Assembly (NCBI GenBank): GCA_029059925.1
Contig: JAIDVA010000002.1
Location: forward strand, 1 to 14,132
DNA: 14,132 nt
Source: Eubacterium sp.
GTDB taxonomy: Bacteria > Bacillota > Clostridia > Oscillospirales > Acutalibacteraceae
Direction: 5' to 3'
Shown: positions 6,870-13,904 of the stretch, piece after piece
Layout of the letters: each line of letters starts with the position of its first letter
Numbering within the stretch: position 1 is the first letter of the stretch
Translations under genes and position numbers: made by a program
Notes under the pieces: model-generated
Told to the model about the DNA's origin: nothing
Seen by the model: the letters and a program-made list of their open reading frames with translations, nothing else
The model's database searches: none

Positions 6870-9506
6870 TTACGAAAGCTCCTGTGCTTTCTTTTTTAAA
6901 TCATAAAGTGTCTGCATAGCTTCGATAGGAGTTAAAGTATTTACATCAACTGTCTTTAAAATCTCGAGAATCTCCTGTCTGCCGTTTGCAGTAAAATTAT
7001 ATTGAATATCGTTTTCCTCTTCCTCGACGATACCGTCCTCTGCCTTAAATTCAATCGGGACTGCATTTGACTCAAGCTCCTTGAGGATAACCTTGGCACG
7101 CTTTACAACGCTGTCAGGAACACCGGCAAGCTTTGCCACCTCAATACCAAAGCTCTGGTCAGCACCACCAAGAACAATACGCCTTAAGAAAGTAATATCA
7201 TCGCCGCGCTTTTTAACTGCTATGGAATAATTTCTGACACCGTCAATCATGCCCTCCATTGCCGTAAGCTCGTGATAATGGGTTGCGAAAAGTGATTTGG
7301 CACCAAGACTCTTTTTCTTGCAAACAAATTCAAGAACAGCCCTTGCAATGCTCATACCGTCAAAGGTTGATGTTCCTCTGCCGATTTCATCAAGAATAAT
7401 AAGTGATGAGGAGGTAGCGTTTTTAAGAATTGCAGCAACCTCATTCATTTCAACCATAAAGGTTGACTGACCTGTTGCAAGGTCATCACTCGCACCGACA
7501 CGGGTGAAGATTGCATCAACAATACCAATTTTAGCAATCCTTGCAGGCACAAACGAACCAACCTGTGCAAGCAGTGTAATCAGCGCAATCTGTCGCATAT
7601 ATGTAGATTTACCCGCCATATTAGGACCTGTGATGATTGCACAGCGGTTATCATCCTTATCAAGAATCGTATCATTCGGAACGAATGGTGCACCGTCAAG
7701 CAAAGCCTCAACAACAGGATGTCTGCCATCCTTGATATCGATAACACCATCATTGGAAATAACCGGGCAGGTGTAATTATTATTGACAGCAACCTGTGCA
7801 AGTGAGGCAAGCACATCCAGCACTGCAAGGCTTTTGGCTGTGTGCTGCAGACGCTGAATTTCTTCGGCAATTGTATTTCTCACCTGTGAAAAGACCTCAT
7901 ATTCCAGTGCAATACTTCTGTCCTTAGCGCCGATAATTCTGCCCTCAAGCTCCTTGAGCTCCTGTGTAATAAAACGCTCACAGTTAGCAAGTGTCTGCTT
8001 TCTGATATAGGTTTCAGGCACCATATCCCTGTAGGAATTTGACACCTCAATATAATAGCCAAATACTCTGTTATAGCCGACCTTGAGCTTTGGAATACCT
8101 GTCAGCTCTCTTTGCTCATTTTCGATAGAAGCAATCACACCTGCACCGTCGGTCATAATCGCCTTGAGTGAATCGATCTCTTCATTATAGCCGGCTTTAA
8201 TCAGTCCGCCCTCACGAACAGAAAACGGAGGCTCGTCCACAATTGCACTGTCGATTAAAGAGCGTACATCCTCAAGTAAATCAACTCCATTAAAGATTTC
8301 CTTTAACAAGGTTGTTGAAGTACCTGAAAGAAGGCTTTTAAGCTCAGGCAGCTTTTCTATTGTAAACTGCAGTGACTTAAGCTCCTTGGCATTCGCCGTA
8401 CCGTAAACAATGCGTGTCATAAGTCGTTCGATATCATTAACACCTGTCAGTGCCTCACGGATACCGTCACGCAGCATGGGATTATCAACAAGCTCGCCGA
8501 CTGCATTCTGCCTTTTCACAATTTTAGGGATTGACATAAGCGGGCGCTCAATCCACGATTTTATCATTCGCTTGCCCATAGCTGTTTTTGTTTTATCAAT
8601 AACCCAGAGCAAAGAATGCTTTTTATCGCCTGTCATCATTGACTTTGTAAGCTCAAGATTTCTTCTTGCACTTATATCAAGGCTCATATACTGCTCGTCA
8701 TCATAAAAATCAATTTCAGACGGAACTTCAATTTCATTCTTTTTCTGTGTTTTCTTTAAATAACCGATAACTGCACCGAGTGCACTTACAGCTGATTTGC
8801 TGTGACCGATACCAAGTGATGAAATTTCATCCTTTTTAAGTGTTTCAATAATCAGCTGGGTTGACGCATCAAAATCAAAGCACTCATCATCAAGCACCTC
8901 AACACTTGCATTCAGCCTTTTTGCAAAGCTCTCAAGCCGGTCAAGGTCAAGTGCCTTAGCATTAATGATAAGCTCCTTGGGTGCGTATGTAGAAAGCTGA
9001 TTAATCAGCTTATTCTGTATATCATCGCCGTCAAGCACAGTGATATGGAATTCACCTGTCGAGACATCGGCAAAGCAAAGTCCTAAATCCTTGTCACTGC
9101 CAAAAACCGAACAAAGATAATTGTTAACACCGTCTTCGAGCATATTGCCCTCAATAACTGTACCGGGGGTGATGATTCTTATGACATCTCTTTTAACCAA
9201 GCCCTTGACCTCGGCAGGATTTTCCATCTGCTCACAGATTGCAACCTTGTAGCCGCGTGACACAAGCTTTGCAATATAGCCATCGGCACTGTGAAAAGGA
9301 ACGCCGCACATAGGCGCTCTTTCCTCCTGTCCGCAGTCACGTCCTGTAAGAACAAGATCAAGCTCACGTGATGCAATCTTGGCATCGTCAAAAAACATCT
9401 CATAAAAATCACCAAGACGGAAGAACAAAATGGTATCTCCATATTGAGCTTTTATCTGAAAATACTGCACCATCATCGGTGACAGCTTCGTATTTTTATT
9501 TGCCAT
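6870..9506 (-). CDS. mutS: DNA mismatch repair protein MutS
   Basis: MutS is the mismatch-recognition ATPase that starts repair and recruits MutL. The 878-residue length is typical of MutS1. The N-terminal domain has the mismatch-reading Phe-x-Glu in GDFYEMF (F34, E36), followed by connector, core lever and clamp regions. The ATPase domain has Walker A GPNMAGKST near residue 626, Walker B LIILDEIGRGTSTFDG near 702-717, and ATHYHEL after it. The C-terminal tail ends with the helix-turn-helix dimer region LTPIEAMQTLYDLKKKAQ. IQYNF just before that region could be a weak beta-clamp motif. The start at 9506 has AGAGGAAGA upstream; an out-of-frame ATG four bases earlier is not used. A 281-base leader separates it from the ymcA-like gene and holds a hairpin and two palindromic repeats. 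mutL follows after 59 bases. Confidence 0.97.
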   Translation of the reverse strand: MANKNTKLSPMMVQYFQIKAQYGDTILFFRLGDFYEMFFDDAKIASRELDLVLTGRDCGQEERAPMCGVPFHSADGYIAKLVSRGYKVAICEQMENPAEVKGLVKRDVIRIITPGTVIEGNMLEDGVNNYLCSVFGSDKDLGLCFADVSTGEFHITVLDGDDIQNKLINQLSTYAPKELIINAKALDLDRLESFAKRLNASVEVLDDECFDFDASTQLIIETLKKDEISSLGIGHSKSAVSALGAVIGYLKKTQKKNEIEVPSEIDFYDDEQYMSLDISARRNLELTKSMMTGDKKHSLLWVIDKTKTAMGKRMIKSWIERPLMSIPKIVKRQNAVGELVDNPMLRDGIREALTGVNDIERLMTRIVYGTANAKELKSLQFTIEKLPELKSLLSGTSTTLLKEIFNGVDLLEDVRSLIDSAIVDEPPFSVREGGLIKAGYNEEIDSLKAIMTDGAGVIASIENEQRELTGIPKLKVGYNRVFGYYIEVSNSYRDMVPETYIRKQTLANCERFITQELKELEGRIIGAKDRSIALEYEVFSQVRNTIAEEIQRLQHTAKSLAVLDVLASLAQVAVNNNYTCPVISNDGVIDIKDGRHPVVEALLDGAPFVPNDTILDKDDNRCAIITGPNMAGKSTYMRQIALITLLAQVGSFVPARIAKIGIVDAIFTRVGASDDLATGQSTFMVEMNEVAAILKNATSSSLIILDEIGRGTSTFDGMSIARAVLEFVCKKKSLGAKSLFATHYHELTAMEGMIDGVRNYSIAVKKRGDDITFLRRIVLGGADQSFGIEVAKLAGVPDSVVKRAKVILKELESNAVPIEFKAEDGIVEEEENDIQYNFTANGRQEILEILKTVDVNTLTPIEAMQTLYDLKKKAQELS

Positions 9507-9551
9507 TCATTCTTCCTCTTTCCCAGTGATAATAAAATTCATTTGATTATC

Positions 9552-9572
9552 GGGCAGATATTACATCTGCCC
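9552..9572. other. Perfect 8-bp hairpin in the mutS leader
   Basis: GGGCAGAT (9552-9559) and ATCTGCCC (9565-9572) pair perfectly across a five-base loop. The element lies 46-66 bases upstream of the mutS ATG. Neither strand has a run of T after it, so it does not look like an ordinary intrinsic terminator. It could be a processing site or mRNA stabiliser for mutS, or an operator dyad; this is not resolved. Confidence 0.6.
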
Positions 9573-9586
9573 TTAACTCGTTGTTA

Positions 9587-9683
9587 ATTAATGTGCTGAT
9601 TTTTTCGTAGGCAAGGCAAAAAGAGTGAATCTGTACAAAGGTACTGCGAACTCTTTTTAACGCAGCATACAAAAAGTTAGTGA
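9587..9683. repeat. Palindromic 97-bp tandem unit 1
   Basis: First of two adjacent 97-bp units, each starting with ATTAATG; a third ATTAAT stands at 9781, exactly one period later. It matches unit 2 at about 61 of 97 positions with no gaps. It folds into a long interrupted hairpin with GTAC-AAAG-GTAC at the tip (9633-9644), a perfect 9-bp stem AAAAAGAGT/ACTCTTTTT (9617-9625 with 9651-9659), and an outer T-rich/A-rich stem around 9602-9612 with 9665-9675. Both strands can fold. It lies between the ymcA-like gene and mutS and contains no reading frame. It could be a MITE- or REP-like DNA repeat, or a structured RNA in the transcript. Confidence 0.8.
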
Positions 9684-9780
9684 ATTAATGCGATAAAATT
9701 TCCTTAGACGAGGCAGACAAGGTGACGGTGTATACAGATACTCCGAACCTTATCTAACGAAGTATAAGGGAATTTTAGCC
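9684..9780. repeat. Palindromic 97-bp tandem unit 2
   Basis: Second 97-bp unit, ending seven bases before the ymcA-like stop codon. Its tip is GTAT-ACAG-ATAC (9730-9741), with an inner stem AAGGT/ACCTT (9719-9723 with 9747-9751). The outer stem is 13 base pairs with one wobble, joining TAAAATTTCCTTA (9694-9706) to TAAGGGAATTTTA (9765-9777). Many differences from unit 1 are paired changes that keep the stem, for example C-G to T-A at 9636/9641 versus 9733/9738. On the minus strand no clear T run follows, so a simple terminator role is not supported. Confidence 0.8.
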
Positions 9781-9787
9781 ATTAATT

Positions 9788-10198
9788 TTAGTGGCAGCCG
9801 CCGCAGGTGCAGCAATCATGTGTACAGTTATCCTGTGGAAGCTCACAGGTCTCTGCATCCTGACCGTCAAAGAAAAGACCAATCATACCGCTGATATACT
9901 GTGCCATCTGCTCCATTTCAGATGCTGCTGCAGAATACTTTTGCATATTCTCGCCTTCCATGATTTCGGCATAGAGCTTCTGATACTCTTCCTGAAGTTC
10001 AGCAATTCTTTCCTGTGATGCCTCTTCACCCTTCTCAGCCTCCTGCTGATATTTGAGTGAAAGCAGCTGCATCTCCTGCATCTGCTGCTGGAGCTTTTCG
10101 TCACCGTCATTTGCCTTTGCTGCTGCCTGAAGAGCGATAAAACGCTCGTCCTTCTGGATTTCTTTGCCTAATTCTCTGAGTGCTGATTCAATACTCAT
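9788..10198 (-). CDS. ymcA: YlbF/YmcA-family protein with Cys-rich C-terminal tail
   Basis: This 136-residue protein is mostly helical, with Gln/Glu-rich coiled segments and the Com_YlbF domain (formerly DUF964) at about residues 5-110. In Bacillus, YmcA, YlbF and YaaT form the Y-complex that helps RNase Y mature transcripts, and ymcA is directly downstream of miaB, as here. The tail after residue 117 has six cysteines (118, 125, 129, 130, 132, 135) and two histidines (127, 136), suggesting Fe-S cluster or metal binding. Published work reports [4Fe-4S] clusters in the Bacillus proteins. Its ATG shares the four bases ATGA with the miaB stop, so translation is probably coupled. In Bacillus, cotE follows; here a non-coding repeat region leads to mutS. 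The symbol rests on synteny and could also be read as a YlbF paralogue. Confidence 0.8.
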   Translation of the reverse strand: MSIESALRELGKEIQKDERFIALQAAAKANDGDEKLQQQMQEMQLLSLKYQQEAEKGEEASQERIAELQEEYQKLYAEIMEGENMQKYSAAASEMEQMAQYISGMIGLFFDGQDAETCELPQDNCTHDCCTCGGCH

Positions 10199-11637
10199 AA
10201 TTCTTTCTCCTTTACAATTTCTCCCCTCATAACAAATGTAAGAGGTTCGATTACTTTAATAGTCTGGAAGGTGCCGATCAGACTTTCGTCACCCTCAAAT
10301 TCTATAATCAAATTGCCGTCATTTCTGGCTGCAACATAATTATCATTAAGCTTGCCCTTACCGTAAACGTAACACTTAAAGGTTTTGCCCTTGTGCAGTG
10401 CCATCTGCTCGGCACTGATTTTTTCCTGCAAATCGGTAAGCTGTTTAAACCACCTTGATTTTTCCTCAGCAGGAACAGGGTCGTCCATCTCCGCTGCAGG
10501 TGTACCCTTTCTCGGTGAATAGATAAAGGTAAAGAGTGAGGTTGCCTTAACCTCTTCAACAAGTGAAAGTGTTTCTTTAAACTCGTCATAGGTTTCACCG
10601 GGGAAGCCTACAATAATATCACTTGTGATTGAAAGCTCATCACCCATAAGCTGTTTCGCATAATTAATAAGCTCAAGGTACTGCTCCCGTGTATAATGTC
10701 TGTTCATTGCTTTGAGCACTCTGTTGCTGCCGCTCTGAAACGGCAGGTGAAGATGCTGCGCCACCTTGTCACAGGATGCCATTGTTTCAATAAGCTCTTT
10801 GGTGCAGTCCTTAGGGTGACTTGTCATAAATCGAATTCTGAAATCACCGTCAAGCGAGTTGAGTTCACGCAAAAGCTCTGCAAATGTCACCTGAGGAAGC
10901 AAGTCCTTGCCATAGGAATTCACATTCTGCCCTAAAAGAGTAATTTCCTTATAGCCCTGCTCAACAAGCTCCTTGAACTCATTTATAACATCTGCCTTTT
11001 CGCGGCTGCGTTCTCTTCCGCGTACATATGGCACAATGCAGTAAGAGCAAAAGTTATTGCAGCCATACATAATCGGAATCCATGCCTTGGCATCATTGTC
11101 ACGCTTAACAGGAACTCCCTCGGCAATTGCACCGTCCATATCGGGGATTTCAAAAACTCTTTTTCGTCCCGTCAAAGCCCTGTATAAAAGCTCCGGCAGA
11201 CAATGAATAACATGTGTGCCAAACACCAAATCAACAAAAGGATATGACTGCTTAATCTTATCAGCAATATGCTTTTGCTGCATCATACAGCCGCAAAGGG
11301 CAACCACTGCATCGGGATTTTCGCGTTTATAGCTTTTGAGTGCACCGACATTGCCGAATACTCTGTCCTCTGCATGCTCTCTTACAGCACAGGTGTTGAA
11401 AATAATAAGTTTCGCTTCAAGGCGGTTTTCAGTAAAAGTATAACCCATTAAATCAAGCATACCCTTGATTTTTTCACTGTCGGCAACATTCTGCTGACAG
11501 CCGTATGTAATCACACAGGCTTTTGGCTTTTCGTCATATTTGGCCGAAATGACCGAACTTACTCTTTGCATAAACTGCTTTTGCTTTTCAAGCTCATCTG
11601 AACCTATAACTGCTGTTTTTCTTGTAACTTCGCTCAT
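10195..11637 (-). CDS. miaB: tRNA-2-methylthio-N6-dimethylallyladenosine synthase MiaB
   Basis: MiaB is a radical-SAM methylthiotransferase that converts i6A37, the product of MiaA, to ms2i6A37 in tRNA. The 480-residue protein has all three expected parts. The N-terminal UPF0004 domain has auxiliary-cluster cysteines in ITYGCQQN (C47), FNTCAVRE and VALCGCMMQQ. The radical-SAM motif is C193-x3-C197-x2-C200 in YGCNNFCSYC, followed by VRGRERSR. The C-terminal TRAM RNA-binding domain starts near HKGKTFKCYV. The start at 11637 has AGAGGTGAG at good spacing; a TTG 11 codons upstream has no good site. The gene carries the main promoter of the run (11723-11751) and overlaps the ymcA-like gene by four bases. 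Having both miaA and miaB in one run links the two successive modification steps. Confidence 0.96.
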   Translation of the reverse strand: MSEVTRKTAVIGSDELEKQKQFMQRVSSVISAKYDEKPKACVITYGCQQNVADSEKIKGMLDLMGYTFTENRLEAKLIIFNTCAVREHAEDRVFGNVGALKSYKRENPDAVVALCGCMMQQKHIADKIKQSYPFVDLVFGTHVIHCLPELLYRALTGRKRVFEIPDMDGAIAEGVPVKRDNDAKAWIPIMYGCNNFCSYCIVPYVRGRERSREKADVINEFKELVEQGYKEITLLGQNVNSYGKDLLPQVTFAELLRELNSLDGDFRIRFMTSHPKDCTKELIETMASCDKVAQHLHLPFQSGSNRVLKAMNRHYTREQYLELINYAKQLMGDELSITSDIIVGFPGETYDEFKETLSLVEEVKATSLFTFIYSPRKGTPAAEMDDPVPAEEKSRWFKQLTDLQEKISAEQMALHKGKTFKCYVYGKGKLNDNYVAARNDGNLIIEFEGDESLIGTFQTIKVIEPLTFVMRGEIVKEKEL

Positions 11638-11640
11638 AAT

Positions 11641-11649
11641 CTCACCTCT
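11641..11649 (-). promoter_or_regulatory. Ribosome binding site that fixes the miaB start
   Basis: AGAGGTGAG on the minus strand ends three bases before the ATG at 11637. It lies in a short sequence that is repeated imperfectly 40 bases further upstream (11681-11698). Confidence 0.7.
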
Positions 11650-11722
11650 GCTTAGCCAAACACAAGTCAAGCCTTATTTGCTCAGCCCCTGCTTAGCTAT
11701 ACCTATCCATTATACGGAGAAT

Positions 11723-11751
11723 ATTATAACAAAACAAATGCTCATAATCAA
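11723..11751 (-). promoter_or_regulatory. Sigma-A-type promoter for the miaB-led run
   Basis: On the minus strand, TTGATT (11751-11746) and a perfect TATAAT (11728-11723) are separated by 17 bases. Transcription would start near 11716, giving a leader of about 80 bases before miaB. A second TATAAT at 11714-11709 could be an alternative -10 box, but its -35 box is poor. Confidence 0.7.
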
Positions 11752-11815
11752 TATATAAATATAAATAAAATGATAACTTATATCGCGGAAATTATTAACA
11801 GAATAGATAGAAATA

Positions 11816-11844
11816 TTGCATTTTTCTGAGTTTAATGATAAAAT
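11816..11844 (+). promoter_or_regulatory. Promoter for malQ
   Basis: TTGCAT (11816-11821) and TAAAAT (11839-11844) are 17 bases apart, with a TGA extended -10 element directly before the -10 box. Transcription would start near 11851, about 40 bases before the malQ ATG. The position of the -10 box argues against a start codon at 11835. Confidence 0.5.
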
Positions 11845-11880
11845 CATATTACTTCAAATGTACAAATTATACAAAAATAC

Positions 11881-11886
11881 AGGTGA
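11881..11886 (+). promoter_or_regulatory. Ribosome binding site that fixes the malQ start
   Basis: AGGTGA, five bases before the ATG at 11892. The longer in-frame reading from 11835 would begin within the proposed -10 box and has no comparable site. Confidence 0.6.
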
Positions 11887-11891
11887 TTTTT

Positions 11892-13412
11892 ATGTTAAAT
11901 AAAAGAGGTGCAGGCGTATTGCTGCACATCAGCTCAATGCCGTCACCCTATGGTGTTGGTGTTTTTGATAAAAATGCAAAAGAATTTATTGATAATATAG
12001 CCGATATGGGCTTTACATATTGGCAGGTGCTTCCCTTCAATCCGCTTGATGGTGCGAATTCACCATATTGCTCACCGTCAGCATTTGCAGGCAATTACCT
12101 TTTCATCAACCCTGAAGGATTGAGAGATATGGGGCTTATCAGTGATAAAGATGTAAGTGCCAATTTTTATGCAGGTTCACCATATACAGCTGAATATGAA
12201 TTCGCTGCCGAAAAACGCCTTGCAACACTCAAAAAGGCTTTTTTAAACATAAACGATGAGCTTGCAAAAGATATAAAGGCCTTTGAGCTGGATAATCCAT
12301 GGCTTACCGATTACAGCGTTTTTATGGCTGTAAAGGAAGCAGAAGATATGAAGCCATGGTGGGAATGGAGCAGTGAGCACGCACATTATTTTGAATGTAT
12401 AAAGGACATTTATTCATACGAAGAATCCGCCGCTTTCTGGAAATTTGTACAATTTATTTTCTTTAAGCAGTGGTTTGATTTAAAGGAATATGCAAACAAA
12501 AAAGGTGTTGCTGTTATCGGTGATATGCCGATTTATGTTGCAATGGACAGTGTAGATGTATGGTCAAATCTGCCGATGTTCCTCATTGACGAAAAAACGC
12601 TCATGGTTGAAAAGGTTGCGGGCGTTCCGCCTGATTATTTCAGCGAGAACGGACAGCTCTGGGGCAATCCAATATACGATTGGAAAGCTATGGAGAAGGA
12701 TAATTATTCGTGGTGGATTGCACGTCTCGGACACGCGCTGAAAACATATGACACCGTAAGAATCGATCATTTCAGAGCATTTGCATCCTATTGGGCAGTG
12801 CCTGCCGATTCTCTTACCGCAAAGGTGGGAGAATGGGTTGACGGACCTAAAATGAAATTGTTTAATAAGGTGTTTGAAACATATCCGAATGCACCGATTA
12901 TTGCTGAGGACTTGGGCATTTTCGGTGAGGATGTTGTGAAGCTTCTGGAAGATACAGGCTTCCCGGGTATGAAGGTTGTGCAGTTCGGTTTTGATCCAAA
13001 TTCCGACTCATCACATATGCCGCATAATGCAGTACCCAACAGCATTAACTATGTCGGCACACACGACAATAACACCCTGCTCGGCTGGCTGTGGGAAGCA
13101 AATGAGGCAGAGCGCAGATTTGCTCTTGATTATGCAGGCTTTACAGGTGACAATTGGGGCGAGGGTGGATATTACAGCCCTTCGTGCAGAAAAATCATTG
13201 AAACTGTATGGCAAAGCGCATCAAATGTTGCAGTTATTGCACTACAGGATATGTGCGGCTTCGGCTCTGATGCAAGAATGAATATCCCCGGTGTACCTGA
13301 AAAAAACTGGCGTTTTCGCACCACAATGGATACAATCAGAAACATTGATAAGGATTATTTCAGAAAAATTAATTCTCTTTACAGAAGAATGTATCCGGTG
13401 TTTGATAAATAA
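11892..13412 (+). CDS. malQ: 4-alpha-glucanotransferase (amylomaltase, GH77)
   Basis: MalQ moves alpha-1,4-glucan segments between maltodextrins, and so works in cytoplasmic maltodextrin or glycogen metabolism. The 506-residue length is normal for GH77. The N-terminus RGAGVLLHISSMPSPYGVG and WQVLPFNPL are family hallmarks. The catalytic residues are visible: nucleophile D292 in VRIDHFRAF, acid/base E339 in IAEDLG, and transition-state stabiliser D392 in GTHDNN. I took the start at 11892, where the family begins; the upstream 19 codons from 11835 look non-coding and overlap the promoter. It is the only clear plus-strand gene, transcribed divergently from miaB, and it ends at a strong hairpin terminator. 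No other maltodextrin gene lies nearby, so it appears to be a single-gene unit. Confidence 0.96.
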   Translation: MLNKRGAGVLLHISSMPSPYGVGVFDKNAKEFIDNIADMGFTYWQVLPFNPLDGANSPYCSPSAFAGNYLFINPEGLRDMGLISDKDVSANFYAGSPYTAEYEFAAEKRLATLKKAFLNINDELAKDIKAFELDNPWLTDYSVFMAVKEAEDMKPWWEWSSEHAHYFECIKDIYSYEESAAFWKFVQFIFFKQWFDLKEYANKKGVAVIGDMPIYVAMDSVDVWSNLPMFLIDEKTLMVEKVAGVPPDYFSENGQLWGNPIYDWKAMEKDNYSWWIARLGHALKTYDTVRIDHFRAFASYWAVPADSLTAKVGEWVDGPKMKLFNKVFETYPNAPIIAEDLGIFGEDVVKLLEDTGFPGMKVVQFGFDPNSDSSHMPHNAVPNSINYVGTHDNNTLLGWLWEANEAERRFALDYAGFTGDNWGEGGYYSPSCRKIIETVWQSASNVAVIALQDMCGFGSDARMNIPGVPEKNWRFRTTMDTIRNIDKDYFRKINSLYRRMYPVFDK

Positions 13413-13421
13413 AATAAAATG

Positions 13422-13453
13422 GCACGGTTAAAATTAACCGTGCTGTTTTTTTT
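13422..13453. terminator. Bidirectional intrinsic terminator between malQ and the convergent gene
   Basis: A 10-bp perfect inverted repeat, GCACGGTTAA (13422-13431) and TTAACCGTGC (13434-13443), is followed on the plus strand by TG and eight T. On the minus strand the tail is ATTTTATTTTATTT. It lies nine bases after malQ, and the stop codon of the convergent gene overlaps the edge of the T run, so it should end both transcripts. Confidence 0.9.
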
Positions 13454-13904
13454 AATATCCCCAAGTAAGTAATTCCCATTCTCCGTCGGCAGTTCTGGCA
13501 AGAAACCATTGCCAGTCCTCATACAATGAATTCGGATTAAAACCTCCGCTTTGTGATGAGCCTGCTGATATAAAGGAAGACTCAAACACAACACACTGCA
13601 CATAATTTTCATCTTTTAGCATTTGGCAATAACCCAGCTCAGCCGATGCTCTTTCATCTTCGCAATATGAAATCGTATAAACCTCTTTTACTGAGCTCCA
13701 GCTGCCGATTTCCTTTAAAATAACATCCGCTGCTGCCTGCAAATCCTGCTCAGAATATATTTCAGATGTGCCTAAATCAACCTTGGTATTGGCAATATTG
13801 CTTTTTAGAAATCCGAATGAACGTCCGCACAGAATTACTGCAACCAATATACCTACAATCACTAAAAAGGAAATGCTTATTTTTAAAATTTGTTTTTGTT
13901 TCAT
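13452..13904 (-). CDS. Small membrane-anchored extracytoplasmic protein of unknown function
   Basis: This is a 150-residue protein with a basic N-terminus and one hydrophobic segment at about 9-26 (ISFLVIVGILVAVILC), followed by a soluble domain likely outside the cell. The cysteine at 26 is preceded by Leu, not Gly/Ala/Ser, so it is not a convincing lipobox. The domain opens with TSEIYSEQDLQAAADVILKE, has EDERASAEL in the middle, and ends in a Trp-rich motif: WQWFLAR (131-137) and GEWELLTWGY (141-150). I recall similar C-termini in small secreted proteins of Clostridia but cannot name the family. The start has GGGAGGT at eight bases. A possible promoter (TTGAAC, 17 bases, TATAGG) lies at 13973-14001. 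It converges on malQ and shares its terminator. Confidence 0.75.
   Translation of the reverse strand: MKQKQILKISISFLVIVGILVAVILCGRSFGFLKSNIANTKVDLGTSEIYSEQDLQAAADVILKEIGSWSSVKEVYTISYCEDERASAELGYCQMLKDENYVQCVVFESSFISAGSSQSGGFNPNSLYEDWQWFLARTADGEWELLTWGY

Noticed and set aside
9559..9588. Possible mutS promoter, TTAACA and TAATAT about 18 bases apart on the minus strand
   Set aside because: The -10 box is poor and falls in the loop of the GGGCAGAT hairpin, so the support is too weak to list as a promoter.
9587..9780. CRISPR array or insertion sequence as the explanation for the tandem repeats
   Set aside because: There are only two units with no spacers between them, the units are diverged, and there is no transposase or cas gene in the window.
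11638..11670. TTG start 11 codons upstream of miaB
   Set aside because: It lacks a well-spaced ribosome binding site, and the AGAGGTGAG before the ATG at 11637 would fall inside the coding region.
11835..11891. N-terminal extension of malQ from the ATG at 11835
   Set aside because: The ATG overlaps the extended -10 element of the proposed promoter, the added residues do not resemble GH77, and AGGTGA precedes the ATG at 11892.
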